Both the position numbers and the translations under genes were made by a program. From positions 1 through 41,790 of the forward strand of contig JAHBVG010000058.1 in assembly GCA_019637695.1 (NCBI GenBank): a stretch of DNA of 41,790 nt, written 5' to 3'. The notes beneath the pieces were generated by a model, which made no database searches, was not told the origin of the DNA, and was given only the letters and a program-made list of their open reading frames with translations. Below are positions 1-9,181 of the stretch, in pieces. The stretch's first letter is position 1; every line of letters begins with the position of its first letter. Source of the stretch: Caldilineaceae bacterium. GTDB taxonomy: Bacteria; Chloroflexota; Anaerolineae; Caldilineales; Caldilineaceae.

Positions 1-37
1 AGGTCCGTGATCTGGCGGCGGGTCACGGACCCGCCTG
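1..37. repeat. REP-like double palindrome, family 1 (copy 1)
   Basis: GGCGGGTC-ACG-GACCCGCC at 17-35 is a perfect 8-bp stem with a 3-nt loop. An imperfect second palindrome, AGGTCCGTGATCT, lies at 1-13. The arrangement matches the reverse complement of the copy at 23814-23848, and a third copy is at 32392-32431. It sits just upstream of drmA, and the window edge may cut it. Repetitive extragenic palindromes of this type are often mobilised by RAYT transposases; none is visible here. Confidence 0.75.
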
Positions 38-90
38 TAACATGGGGCCTGGTAGTTACACGAAAAGTCCGAAACTCAACGGGAGCAATC

Positions 91-3000
91 ATGTCTGATT
101 CATCTGCTATCCCTACCAATGCCAACCTGCGCGATCGGCTCCAATCCATCGTCCTCGCCGATCTCCTCGGCCCGGCCAACGGCCCAGAGGAGATTGTGGA
201 CGAGCGCTATCTGCGCGACCGCTATCTCATCGGTCGCCTGGGTCCACAGGGGCAGCGCAAGGATGGGGAAGAGATCATTTCTCTGGAAGAAGCCGAAGGC
301 GACCTGGCTACGGCAGGGCTGGACGGCGAGGATGGCATCGCCGAGACCGAATCAGCCAGCGCCCTTTCTATGCAGCCGTCGTCCATGGGGTTGAGCTTTG
401 TCGTGAATGGCTCCGCAGCGGCGCTCAAACTGACGGCGCGCTGGGGTCGCTATGTGCGCGAGAAAGGCGAAGGGGAAGCCTTTACCACCAAGAGCGGCGA
501 ACAGCGGCGCATCTGGCGACGCGTGCCTGTGGAGGCAGTCAGCGAATCGATCCCCCTGCTGCCGGGCCGCATGACCGCCTGGGTCCCCAACCCAGACCAG
601 CCAGACGTGCGCATCGAAGGCTTGATCCGCGACCGCAACCAGCAGTGGCACGTCACCCTCTTCCTGGTCAACGGGCAGCAAGAGCCGAAGACCAACAAAG
701 ACACTGCCTGGATCTTCCAGCCCGAACTGATTGTGGAAGATGCAGAGGGCAGGCCCATCTTTGAACGCCGCCCGCTGGGCAACGGCGACGAAGAGCGAGA
801 GGTGCGCAGCATGGCCATGGCCTATCGCCGCACGCTTGAATTTGCCATCGGCCACGGCGTTGGCGTCCACGCCGATCTGGCCGATGAGGATCCCACCTGC
901 GCCATGCGCCTTTCCACGCGGGTAGCGCCTCTCTTTGAGGTCCCTCAGACCCGCGCCTTTGTCCCGGCTGGCCTGACGCTGGACATGCGTCAACTGGCGG
1001 CTCTCCCCGACGGCGGCTTTGCTGAACAGTTAATGCCAATGGTCACAGCCTATCGAGCGTGGATCGATGCATTGGTCCAAAGCATTGCAACGCCAGCTTC
1101 GGATCTGGCAAGCTATGGCGTCGAAGCGCAGGCGGCCATGGACGAATGCCGGCGCACAGCAGACCGCATTGAAGCCGGCATTCGACTGCTCGATGCCGAT
1201 CCGCAGGCGGCCCAGGCTTTTCGCTTCGCCAACCGCGCCATGGCGGATCAGCGCGTCCACTCGCTCTATGCTTACGCCGTGCGCCAGCGCCGAGAAACCA
1301 GCCTGGCCGGGTTGGAGGCGGATGCGGGCAACCACTCATGGCGTACCTTCCAGTTGGCCTTTCTGCTGCTGAACCTGCCCGCCCTTACCGATCCCCTGCA
1401 TGCGGAACGGGGCGAGATCGCCGATCTGCTCTGGTTCCCCACCGGCGGCGGCAAAACCGAGGCCTATCTCGGCGTGGCCGCCTACACCCTGGCGCTGCGT
1501 CGTCTCCAGGGCCAGGTGGGTGGGCGTTCCGGCCATGCCGGTGTGGCGGTACTCATGCGCTACACCCTGCGTCTGCTCACCCTACAACAGTTTCAGCGCG
1601 CCACCACCTTGATCTGCGCCTGTGAACTCATCCGCCGTGAAGATCCAGGGACGTGGGGGAGCGAGCCTTTCCGCATCGGCCTTTGGGTGGGTCAGAACAG
1701 CACACCGAACTGGAACGAACAGGCCGCCGAAGCCATCAAGCAGATCCGCAGCCACCGTTATTTCAGCGGCAGCACGCCCCATCAGTTGACCAATTGCCCC
1801 TGGTGCGGCTCACCCATCGATCCAGGTCGCCATATTGAAGTCGAGACCTTCCAACAGGGGCGCGGCCGCACCTTTGTCTACTGTAGCGATCCTGTGGGCG
1901 AATGCGCCTTTAGCAAACGGCAGGCCCCCGACGAAGGATTGCCCATCCTCACTGTCGATGAAGAGATCTACCGGCGGCTGCCTGCCCTGCTCATCGCCAC
2001 CGTGGACAAATTCGCCCAGATGCCCTGGAATGGGCGCATTGCCATGCTCTTTGGCAACGTGGACGGCTACTGCGAACGTCACGGCTACCGCTCGCCCGAG
2101 GTGGAAGATACGGATAGCCACCCGGCCAAAGGCAAGTTGCCGCGGGCGCGGACCAGGGAGACGGCTCCCCTGCGCCCACCGGACCTGATCATCCAGGACG
2201 AACTTCATCTGATCAGCGGTCCATTGGGGACGATGGTCGGTCTCTATGAGACGGCGGTGGATCAGTTGTCCACCTGGGAGGTGGAAGGTCAGCGGGTGCA
2301 GCCCAAGGTGATCGCTTCCACTGCCACCATTCGGCGCGCCCAGGGCCAGGTCTACAATCTCTTCGCCCGCCATGTGAAGATCTTCCCGGCGCAAGGGCTG
2401 GATGCAGACGACAACTTCTTCGCCCACCAAGTTCCCATTGACGAAGAAAGGCCAGGGCGACGTTACCTGGGCATCTACGCCCCTGGCATCCGCCACAAAG
2501 CCGCGCTGATCCGGGTCTACACCGCGCTGCTCAGCGCAGCCCAATATCTTTACAGCGTGGAGAGCTACGGCAATGCCGTCGATCCGTGGATGACGCTGGT
2601 TGGGTACTTCAATTCCTTGCGCGAACTGGGCGGCATGAAACGCGCCGTAGACGATAGCGTGAGCAGTCGCCTGCGCCGTATGGACCGCGCCGGCCGCGCC
2701 AATCTTTCCACGCGCTACATTACACCCTACTCGGTGGCAGAACTGACCTCCCGGCGCAGCGCCACCGAGATCCCGGCCATTCTCGATCAGTTGGAAACTG
2801 AGTTCGATCTGCTGGCCGAGCAGGAGCGGCGCAAGAATCCGGGATCCACACCCGGCAAACAGCCCATTGATGTCCTCCTCGCCACCAATATGATCTCGGT
2901 GGGTGTGGATGTCTCACGTCTGGGCTTGATGGTGGTGGCAGGCCAGCCTAAGAACACTGCCGAGTATATCCAGGCCACCAGCCGCGTAGGTCGCCAGTTC

Positions 3001-3618
3001 CCCGGCCTGGTGTTGACAGTCTTCAACTGGACGCGCCCGCGCGATATCAGCCATTATGAACGCTTTGAACACTATCACGCCACCTTCTACCAGCATGTGG
3101 AGGCGCTCTCTGTCACTCCCTTTGCCCCGCGCGCCCTGGATCGGGGGCTCAGCGCCGTCCTGGCCTCGCAGGTGCGTCTGTTGGGCGTCGATCTCAATGC
3201 CAACGAAAAGGCGGCGGAGTTTGAGCGCGACCATCCTTACGTGAGAGCGGCTGTGGCCCAGCTTGTGGATCGGGCGGTGCGCATGGATCAACCAAACCAC
3301 GCGCAACTGGTCAGCGAACTGTTGGATGCCCGTCTCGGCCTCTGGGCCAGCCGGGTGGCTGGCTCCACAGGTGGGGCGCGCCTGGGGTATGATGACAAAA
3401 AGGATGGACGCACGGTTGGCCTGTTGCGCCGTCCCGACAGCCAGCCGTGGACAGCGTTCACCTGTCTCAATTCCATGCGCAATGTTGAACCCACTGTCAA
3501 TCTCGTCCTCGATGAGTTTGGCATGGATCGTCCTGACAGCCAGGGATGGCAATCTTTCTCTGCCAACAGCGTTGATCACTCATCCACCCCAGAAAGTGAA
3601 GAGCGCGATGACGAATGA
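91..3618 (+). CDS. drmA: DrmA-type superfamily 2 helicase of the DISARM defence system
   Basis: A 1175-residue helicase, the usual size for DrmA. ATG 91 follows GGGAG at 81-85; the frame stays open upstream to 7, but those codons cover the palindromic repeat. The N-terminus carries the DrmA-like stretch ADLLGPANGPEE followed by a YLRDRYLIGRLGP motif. Helicase motifs in order are Walker A PTGGGKT (K455), a DELH box (D703-H706), STAT (743-746), VGVD, and motif VI QATSRVGR (961-968). A zinc ribbon starting CPWC (C569, C572) is inserted between the motifs. In DISARM, DrmA acts with the DUF1998 protein DrmB on incoming phage DNA. The stop codon overlaps the drmB start by 11 bp, so the two are translationally coupled. 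Other DISARM genes (drmD, drmMI or drmMII) could lie upstream, outside the window. The family call is confident; that the system is complete is not shown. Confidence 0.9.
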   Translation: MSDSSAIPTNANLRDRLQSIVLADLLGPANGPEEIVDERYLRDRYLIGRLGPQGQRKDGEEIISLEEAEGDLATAGLDGEDGIAETESASALSMQPSSMGLSFVVNGSAAALKLTARWGRYVREKGEGEAFTTKSGEQRRIWRRVPVEAVSESIPLLPGRMTAWVPNPDQPDVRIEGLIRDRNQQWHVTLFLVNGQQEPKTNKDTAWIFQPELIVEDAEGRPIFERRPLGNGDEEREVRSMAMAYRRTLEFAIGHGVGVHADLADEDPTCAMRLSTRVAPLFEVPQTRAFVPAGLTLDMRQLAALPDGGFAEQLMPMVTAYRAWIDALVQSIATPASDLASYGVEAQAAMDECRRTADRIEAGIRLLDADPQAAQAFRFANRAMADQRVHSLYAYAVRQRRETSLAGLEADAGNHSWRTFQLAFLLLNLPALTDPLHAERGEIADLLWFPTGGGKTEAYLGVAAYTLALRRLQGQVGGRSGHAGVAVLMRYTLRLLTLQQFQRATTLICACELIRREDPGTWGSEPFRIGLWVGQNSTPNWNEQAAEAIKQIRSHRYFSGSTPHQLTNCPWCGSPIDPGRHIEVETFQQGRGRTFVYCSDPVGECAFSKRQAPDEGLPILTVDEEIYRRLPALLIATVDKFAQMPWNGRIAMLFGNVDGYCERHGYRSPEVEDTDSHPAKGKLPRARTRETAPLRPPDLIIQDELHLISGPLGTMVGLYETAVDQLSTWEVEGQRVQPKVIASTATIRRAQGQVYNLFARHVKIFPAQGLDADDNFFAHQVPIDEERPGRRYLGIYAPGIRHKAALIRVYTALLSAAQYLYSVESYGNAVDPWMTLVGYFNSLRELGGMKRAVDDSVSSRLRRMDRAGRANLSTRYITPYSVAELTSRRSATEIPAILDQLETEFDLLAEQERRKNPGSTPGKQPIDVLLATNMISVGVDVSRLGLMVVAGQPKNTAEYIQATSRVGRQFPGLVLTVFNWTRPRDISHYERFEHYHATFYQHVEALSVTPFAPRALDRGLSAVLASQVRLLGVDLNANEKAAEFERDHPYVRAAVAQLVDRAVRMDQPNHAQLVSELLDARLGLWASRVAGSTGGARLGYDDKKDGRTVGLLRRPDSQPWTAFTCLNSMRNVEPTVNLVLDEFGMDRPDSQGWQSFSANSVDHSSTPESEERDDE

Positions 3619-5470
3619 CCGCGTCAAAGTGGGGGAAGTCCGCCCCAGCCAGTTGATGTTCACCTATGGCATCGGATCCGTCGTCGATCTACCCTACCTC
3701 TCGGCGTTGGTCATGGGGCTCGACGACTGGCGCGCCGATCCCTCGGTTGCCCCCACCATCAGCGAGGATCGGCTGCTGCGCGCCGTCCGCTACGAACTAG
3801 GGGGACAGGTGGTCAAGTTGGTGGCGCCGCCCGCTGTGGCTGACGATTTCACCACATCCGATCCCTTCAGCCCGGCCAATCTGGTCGGGGTTCCTGTGGC
3901 TACCTTCCCGCGGTGGATGCTCTGCCCGCGCTGTGAGCGGCTGGCTTCGCTCGACTCTGGCCTCTTCAAATTGGATCCCCAGCCCTGGCGTCCTGAGTAT
4001 ACCCGCTATATCCACGTCAACTGCAACCGGGCCAAGAACCCGCCCGTGGTGCCAGCCCGCTTTTTGGTCGCCTGCGAAAATGGTCACCTGGACGACTTCC
4101 CCTGGATCGACTTCGTGCATCAGGGCAGATCCTGCGCCAGCCCTACCCTGCGCCTTATCGAATATGGTCCTGGCGGCGAGGCGCGCGACCTGGAGGTACG
4201 CTGTGATGAATGTAACGCCGTGCGACGTATGTCCGACGCCTTTGGCGAAAGTGGACGCATTTCTATGCCTGGCTGCCGGGGGCGTCGTCCCCATCTGCGC
4301 GATTATGCCGAAGATGGCTGTGACAAGCAGGCCAAGGCGATGTTGCTGGGCGCGTCGAATCTCTGGTTCCCCGTCGTGCTGACAACGCTCGCCATCCCCA
4401 CCGAGTCTGCCCGGTTGGAGCAGTTGGTCGAGCAGCATTGGGGCATTTTGCAGAATCTCCAGAATCTACAGAACGTTACCCTGCTGCGCCAGATCGGGCA
4501 GATGGGCGACTTTATGGGCTATGGCGATGATGAGATCTGGCAGGCCATTGAGCGCAAGCGTCATCGCGATCTTGAGAAGTTGGAGGAGATCCCCACGGAT
4601 CTGAAAACACCGGAATGGCAGATCCTCAGCCAGCCGAACCCGAACAATAACAATGACGATCTACGATTGCGCTCAGTGCCGACGCCATCACGCTTCAGCC
4701 ATCTTCTTGACAAAGTTGTGCTGGTAGAGCGGTTGCGAGAGGTGCGCGCGCTGGTTGGCTTTACCCGCATTGATTCGCCAGGAGAGTTGGATGAAACCCT
4801 GGCTGTCGGTGGCGTCCGCGCGCCGCTTTCCCGCCGACAGCCGGCCTGGGTCCCCGCCACCGATGTGCGTGGGGAGGGCATCTTCCTTCAGTTTCAAGAG
4901 CAGGCGATCCAGCGGTGGCTGGCCAAAGGTGAACTGACTGCATACAACAGTCACTTTCGCGGCTCTCACCGTACCTGGCGTCTCGTGCGCGGCATCCAAC
5001 CCGAAGATGACAACTATCCGGGTCTGCGCTACGTCCTCCTCCATTCGTTTGCCCATGCGCTAATGCGCCAGTTGGCGTTGGCGTGTGGCTATACGGCTGC
5101 CAGCCTGCGCGAGCGCATCTATTCGCGCAACCCGAACGAAATCGATGGGCGTCCTGATCCCATGGCTGGCATTCTCATCTACACGGCAGCCCCGGACAGT
5201 GAGGGGACGTTGGGCGGTCTGGTGGCGCTGGGCGAGCCACAGGAATTGGAGCGTCATATCACTACTGCGCTGCACTCTGCTCAACTCTGCGCCTCGGATC
5301 CGCTCTGCGCCGAACACGAACCAAGCAAGCGCGGGCTGACACTTCATGCCGCCGCCTGCCATGCCTGTCTGTTTGCACCGGAGACATCCTGTGAACGGGG
5401 CAACCGTTATCTGGATCGAACCGTGCTGGCGCCAACCGTCGAACGTGCGGATCTCGCTTTCTTTGAGTAA
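3608..5470 (+). CDS. drmB: DrmB, DUF1998 protein of the DISARM defence system
   Basis: A 620-residue protein starting at ATG 3608 inside the end of drmA. The frame is open further upstream to 3263, but that part overlaps drmA in another frame and does not look like protein of this family. The N-terminus RPSQLMFTYGIGSVVDLP is the typical DrmB opening. A zinc-binding CPRC follows near residue 105. The DUF1998 part contains LLHSFAHALMRQLALACGY, and the C-terminus has the cysteine cluster CHACLFAPETSC followed by ERGNRYLDR. DrmB forms a complex with DrmA in DISARM and is thought to help load or gate the helicase. A plasmid- or prophage-borne DrmAB remnant is possible, but both frames are intact. 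The next gene, 42 bp on, is a sialidase-fold protein and not the drmC phospholipase-D gene. Confidence 0.9.
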   Translation: MTNDRVKVGEVRPSQLMFTYGIGSVVDLPYLSALVMGLDDWRADPSVAPTISEDRLLRAVRYELGGQVVKLVAPPAVADDFTTSDPFSPANLVGVPVATFPRWMLCPRCERLASLDSGLFKLDPQPWRPEYTRYIHVNCNRAKNPPVVPARFLVACENGHLDDFPWIDFVHQGRSCASPTLRLIEYGPGGEARDLEVRCDECNAVRRMSDAFGESGRISMPGCRGRRPHLRDYAEDGCDKQAKAMLLGASNLWFPVVLTTLAIPTESARLEQLVEQHWGILQNLQNLQNVTLLRQIGQMGDFMGYGDDEIWQAIERKRHRDLEKLEEIPTDLKTPEWQILSQPNPNNNNDDLRLRSVPTPSRFSHLLDKVVLVERLREVRALVGFTRIDSPGELDETLAVGGVRAPLSRRQPAWVPATDVRGEGIFLQFQEQAIQRWLAKGELTAYNSHFRGSHRTWRLVRGIQPEDDNYPGLRYVLLHSFAHALMRQLALACGYTAASLRERIYSRNPNEIDGRPDPMAGILIYTAAPDSEGTLGGLVALGEPQELERHITTALHSAQLCASDPLCAEHEPSKRGLTLHAAACHACLFAPETSCERGNRYLDRTVLAPTVERADLAFFE

Positions 5471-5512
5471 CTTGTAGTCTGTCCTTCACAAGAAAAATCA
5501 TTGGAGACCTCC

Positions 5513-6634
5513 ATGCAACTTCTCGACCGCGGCCTGATCGTTGACGCAACCACTGCGCCTACAGATGCCCGGTTTTGTACCTTCACCAGCCTGCTTTGCC
5601 TGAGCGATGGCCGCCTGGTCGCAGGGTTCAGGACGGGCAGCGCCAAGGATTCTGGCGACGATGATATCCGCTTGCTGGTAAGCGAGGACGAGGGGCGCAC
5701 CTGGGCGCGCACCTGCAACGGGATCGGGGAGTATCATCCGGGGAGCGGTGGGCGGATGCGCGCCGTGGGGCTGGCTGAAATCGAACCAGGGCGGTTGATC
5801 GCAGCCTTCAACTGGATCGACCGCTCTGATCCTGCGCTGCCGCTGGCGAATCCAGAGACGCAAGGCATCCTGCCCACGAAACTCTTTGTGGCGGAATCAA
5901 GCGACACCGGGCGTACCTGGACTCCTTTCCGTACGGTCGATCTCCACCCTCACAGAGGGAACGCGCTCACCGGCGACCTGCTGGCGCTGCACAACGGCAC
6001 ACTGGCGCTTCCCTATGAGGCGTGGAAAGAGTATCATGACTCGTCGCCGGGTGAACACCATGCCGCCCTGCGCTTCTCGGATGATGGCGGGCAAAGCTGG
6101 CACGGCCCCGCCATTGTCGCCCACGACGACGAGAATCGGCGGCTCTTCTGGGATCAGCGGCTGACTGTACTGCCGCAGGATGGACGGCTGTTGGCGCTCT
6201 TCTGGACGCATGACCGCCACGCCGGGCAGGATCTCCCCATCCACATGGCCTGGGGATCGCCTGATGGCCGTACGTGGAGCGCGCCGAGATCCACCGGCAT
6301 TGCCGGGCAGATCGCTGCGCCGTTGGGGCTGCCCGATGGCCGGCTCTTCATGGCCTATGTCCACCGCCATGATCCGCCCTCGTTGCGGGCGCTCCTCAGC
6401 GAGGATGGCGGCGCATCCTGGCAGGATGAACTCATCTTCTACGCGAAGCGGCTCGGCAGCGAATCCGGCATGACGGGCAGCCGAGACTTTGCCGACTATT
6501 GGGCCGACATGAACATTTGGACCTTCGGCCATCCGGCGGCTGTGCTGCTCCCTAACGGCGATGTGATGGTCGCCCACTATGCCGGAGATGCCAGCGCCAT
6601 GAGCATCCACTGGGTGCGGATCAGAATTAAGTGA
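5513..6634 (+). CDS. sialidase-fold (BNR/Asp-box) protein, possible glycosidase
   Basis: A 373-residue six-bladed propeller protein. ATG 5513 is preceded by GGAG at 5503-5506; an in-frame TTG at 5501 is less likely because it overlaps this site. Asp-box motifs (SxDxGxTW) appear as SEDEGRTW, SSDTGRTW, SDDGGQSW, SPDGRTW and SEDGGASW. No signal peptide is visible, so it is probably cytoplasmic. Near the N-terminus FTSLLCLSDGRLVAGFR ends in a conserved FR that is also present in the proteins at 11236 and 15114. Canonical sialidases start with an FRIP motif, and the rest of that motif is not seen, so the substrate may not be sialic acid. It is followed after 130 bp by an amidohydrolase on the same strand. 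The fold is confident; the enzymatic activity is not established. Confidence 0.8.
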   Translation: MQLLDRGLIVDATTAPTDARFCTFTSLLCLSDGRLVAGFRTGSAKDSGDDDIRLLVSEDEGRTWARTCNGIGEYHPGSGGRMRAVGLAEIEPGRLIAAFNWIDRSDPALPLANPETQGILPTKLFVAESSDTGRTWTPFRTVDLHPHRGNALTGDLLALHNGTLALPYEAWKEYHDSSPGEHHAALRFSDDGGQSWHGPAIVAHDDENRRLFWDQRLTVLPQDGRLLALFWTHDRHAGQDLPIHMAWGSPDGRTWSAPRSTGIAGQIAAPLGLPDGRLFMAYVHRHDPPSLRALLSEDGGASWQDELIFYAKRLGSESGMTGSRDFADYWADMNIWTFGHPAAVLLPNGDVMVAHYAGDASAMSIHWVRIRIK

Positions 6635-6764
6635 CGACCGACAGCAGACCGCAGACAACATACAAACCACCTGCACCGCTTTTGCCGCCGACTGCAACGG
6701 TCGGACTGCCTTCTCTGCATTGCTCTGAGCCAACTGCCAACTGCTAACTGCCAGGAGAACCCCT

Positions 6765-7769
6765 ATGCCCGGCTGGACTTTCACCGATGCGGACCAAGCG
6801 TTGATGGAACGCTGGATCGACCCTTTTCTACCGGATCGTATCTTCGACGCGCACGCCCACCTCTTTCGCGTGGATCATTTTGCCGCGGATGCAGTGCCCG
6901 ACCATCTGCGGGGAGCGCCTCCTCAGCTTGGGCTGGCCGAGTATCGCCACTTGATCGAGTGGATTCATCCGCGTCGGCGGACAGTGGGCGGGCTCTTTTT
7001 CGGCCTGGCCTTCACCGGGCAGCGTGACGCCAACAATGACTTTGTGGCAGAGCAGGTTGCCAGCGATCCCGCGGCCCTTGGGCAGATGATCGTATCGCCT
7101 GAGATGGAAGCGGACTATGTGCGCCAGGAGGTGAAGCGGGGAAAGTTCGTCGGCTTGAAGTGTTACCACACCATGGCGAGGATCGACGGGCCAACATGGC
7201 AGGCCCCGATTGAGGTCTATCTGCCCGATGAGCACGTGCGCATCGCCCACGAGGAAAATCTCACCATCACCCTGCACATGGTGCGAGAGCGGGCGCTGGC
7301 CGATCCGGTGAACCAGGCGACGATCCGCCGCTATTGTGAACGCTACCCCAACATGCGCTTGATCCTGGCCCATGCTGCGCGTGGATTCAACCCCTGGCAC
7401 ACCATCGAAGGGATTCAGAGCTTGCGGGGATTGTCCAATGTCTGGTTCGACACGTCGGCGGTCACCGAGGCCGGGGCGTTCGAGGCGGTTGTCGAGACGA
7501 TGGGCCATGAGCGGCTGCTCTACGGCACCGATTTCCATGTCAGCCATCTGCGTGGACGCTGTGTCGCCATCGGCGATTCGTTCCACTGGATCTACGCCGA
7601 CGAGATGGATTTGGACGAACGCCACACCCACCTGCGTCCGGTGTTGATCGGCATCGAATCCCTGCGCAGCCTGCTCCTGGCCTGCCGCAGATTGAAGCTG
7701 AGCGACAGCCAGATCGAGGACCTCTTCTTCGGCAACGCCCGGCAGCTTTGGAATGTGCCCGTCCTCTAG
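6765..7769 (+). CDS. amidohydrolase family 2 metal-dependent hydrolase
   Basis: A 334-residue TIM-barrel hydrolase (Amidohydro_2 type). ATG 6765 follows AGGAG with normal spacing. Metal-binding HxH is seen as DAHAHLFR near residue 28. Later barrel motifs include GLKCYH, ITLHMVRER, LILAHAARG and YGTDFH, placing the expected His and Asp ligands at strand ends. Relatives include lactonases of acidic sugars, decarboxylases and deacylases, so a sugar-lactone or related carboxylate is a reasonable but unproved substrate. It follows the sialidase-fold gene. Its stop codon is shared with the oppositely oriented aminotransferase gene through the palindrome CTAG at 7766-7769, so the two genes are convergent and tail to tail. 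Confidence 0.85.
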   Translation: MPGWTFTDADQALMERWIDPFLPDRIFDAHAHLFRVDHFAADAVPDHLRGAPPQLGLAEYRHLIEWIHPRRRTVGGLFFGLAFTGQRDANNDFVAEQVASDPAALGQMIVSPEMEADYVRQEVKRGKFVGLKCYHTMARIDGPTWQAPIEVYLPDEHVRIAHEENLTITLHMVRERALADPVNQATIRRYCERYPNMRLILAHAARGFNPWHTIEGIQSLRGLSNVWFDTSAVTEAGAFEAVVETMGHERLLYGTDFHVSHLRGRCVAIGDSFHWIYADEMDLDERHTHLRPVLIGIESLRSLLLACRRLKLSDSQIEDLFFGNARQLWNVPVL

Positions 7770-9103
7770 CGGACTAGCCGGCGGAAGGGTTCCTTTTTCA
7801 AGTCGGCCACAATGAGTTCGTCCAAATTGCCCCGATCCAGCCCAGATTTGATCACGGACAGTGCCTCGGCGGCAGCCTGACCGGTGAGACGGATATCTTC
7901 CTCGGTGTGGGCGAGCGTGGCTTTGAAGCTCATATAAGTGTGGACGCCGCGCCGCGCCATTTCTTGAATGAAGAGGGTCGAGATCTTGCGCGGGTCCACA
8001 CCGGCGGGGGGCTTGAGGCTGAGGACCGGGTTGGCGTAGAGGCCGACGCATGCGCCCGGCAAGCCCACATCGGCGATAGCCTGATTCAACTTCGCCCGCA
8101 GCGTTTCGCCAATCTCCCGAAAACGCCGTTGCGCGTCCCGCCGCTTGAGTTCGCGGATCGTCGTCAACGCCGCGATCAATCCAATGTTGTCGCTCCAATA
8201 CGAGCTGGAGATAAACATACGCCCGGCGGGTTGCATCACCCGCCGCGAACCGACCACCGCCCCCATCGGATAGCCGTTGGACATGGCCTTGGCCACCACC
8301 GTCATATCCGGCGTTACCCCCACATATTCCTGCACGCCGCCAATGGACAAGCGCCATCCGCTGGAAACTTCGTCGAAAATCAGGATGACATCATGTTTGG
8401 CGGCCAGATCCTTGACCCCTTCAAGATAGCCCGCGGGCGGCAGTTCGGAGCGGGCCGGTTCCATCATGATCGCCGCCACTTCCCCTCTGTGGGCGTCGAG
8501 CAGATCCGAGAGCGCGGCCAGGTTCCCATAGACAAAGGGGATCACCGTGCCCGCCAGCGCTTTGGGCACGCCAATGGGTTCGATGCCGGCGAAGGGGAAC
8601 TCGCCGCTTTCAGGATCGACGCCGAAGTTGGCGGCCTGATACCAATCGTGCCAGCCGTGATAGCCGCAGAAGAGGATCTTGTCGCGCCCGCTGACGCCGC
8701 GGGCGATGCGAGCCGCCACGGCGCAGGCTTCGCCGCCGCCTTTGGTGTAGCGCACCATCTCGGCGCTGGGGATGGTCTGGGTCAACTCTTCGGCCAGTTC
8801 CAATTCGAGCGGGCTGTTGAGGGTGTAGAGGCTGCCGCGGTCGATCTGCTCTTTGACGGCGGCATCGACCACATCGTCGGCGTGGCCCAGGATCACCGCG
8901 CCCACGGCGTTGACCCAATCGATGTATTCGTTCTCGTCAACGTCGACAAAGCGCGATCCTTTGGCGCGCTGGGCGTAGATGGGGCTGACGCCGTGGGCAA
9001 ATTGATCCGAGCGGCGGCTGATCAGTTGCGTCCAACCGGGGATCAACTCGCCAGCGCGGCGATAGAGATCGAGCGAACGGGAAACATCAGGGTAAGTCGT
9101 CAT
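7766..9103 (-). CDS. class III pyridoxal-phosphate aminotransferase, glutamate-1-semialdehyde mutase-like
   Basis: A 445-residue fold-type I PLP enzyme. The start at 9103 (MTTYPDVS) has AAGGATGGGG just upstream on the reverse strand; a GTG at 9133 is possible but has no good ribosome site. Signature parts are TKGGGEACAVAARIARG (cofactor phosphate region), GYHGWHDWY, FDEVSSGWR (Asp that contacts the pyridine nitrogen) and VAKAMSNGYPMGA with the Schiff-base lysine K272. The family moves or transfers amino groups on small carbonyl compounds. It is the last gene of a four-gene reverse operon that starts with a sialidase-fold protein, so an amino-sugar or keto-acid substrate is likelier than a role in heme synthesis. 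No other tetrapyrrole genes are nearby. Confidence 0.85.
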   Translation of the reverse strand: MTTYPDVSRSLDLYRRAGELIPGWTQLISRRSDQFAHGVSPIYAQRAKGSRFVDVDENEYIDWVNAVGAVILGHADDVVDAAVKEQIDRGSLYTLNSPLELELAEELTQTIPSAEMVRYTKGGGEACAVAARIARGVSGRDKILFCGYHGWHDWYQAANFGVDPESGEFPFAGIEPIGVPKALAGTVIPFVYGNLAALSDLLDAHRGEVAAIMMEPARSELPPAGYLEGVKDLAAKHDVILIFDEVSSGWRLSIGGVQEYVGVTPDMTVVAKAMSNGYPMGAVVGSRRVMQPAGRMFISSSYWSDNIGLIAALTTIRELKRRDAQRRFREIGETLRAKLNQAIADVGLPGACVGLYANPVLSLKPPAGVDPRKISTLFIQEMARRGVHTYMSFKATLAHTEEDIRLTGQAAAEALSVIKSGLDRGNLDELIVADLKKEPFRRLVR

Positions 9104-9181
9104 GGTCCCCATCCTTCCACTGAAAGATGACACCGCATTATCAAAGAGTAGTTCGTGGATCGGTGAAGTTTGGACTGGCTT

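Noticed and set aside
6635..6764. Repeats of AACTGCC before the amidohydrolase gene
   Set aside because: Only three imperfect 7-base units; too short to call a repeat element.
6828..8357. Long open frame on the reverse strand (509 codons) across the amidohydrolase and aminotransferase genes
   Set aside because: It lies opposite one well-supported gene and out of frame with the other, has no family motifs, and its composition is that of a GC-rich antisense frame.
7907..9130. 407-codon forward frame opposite the aminotransferase
   Set aside because: The reverse-strand aminotransferase has the full PLP motif set; the forward frame is its antisense shadow.
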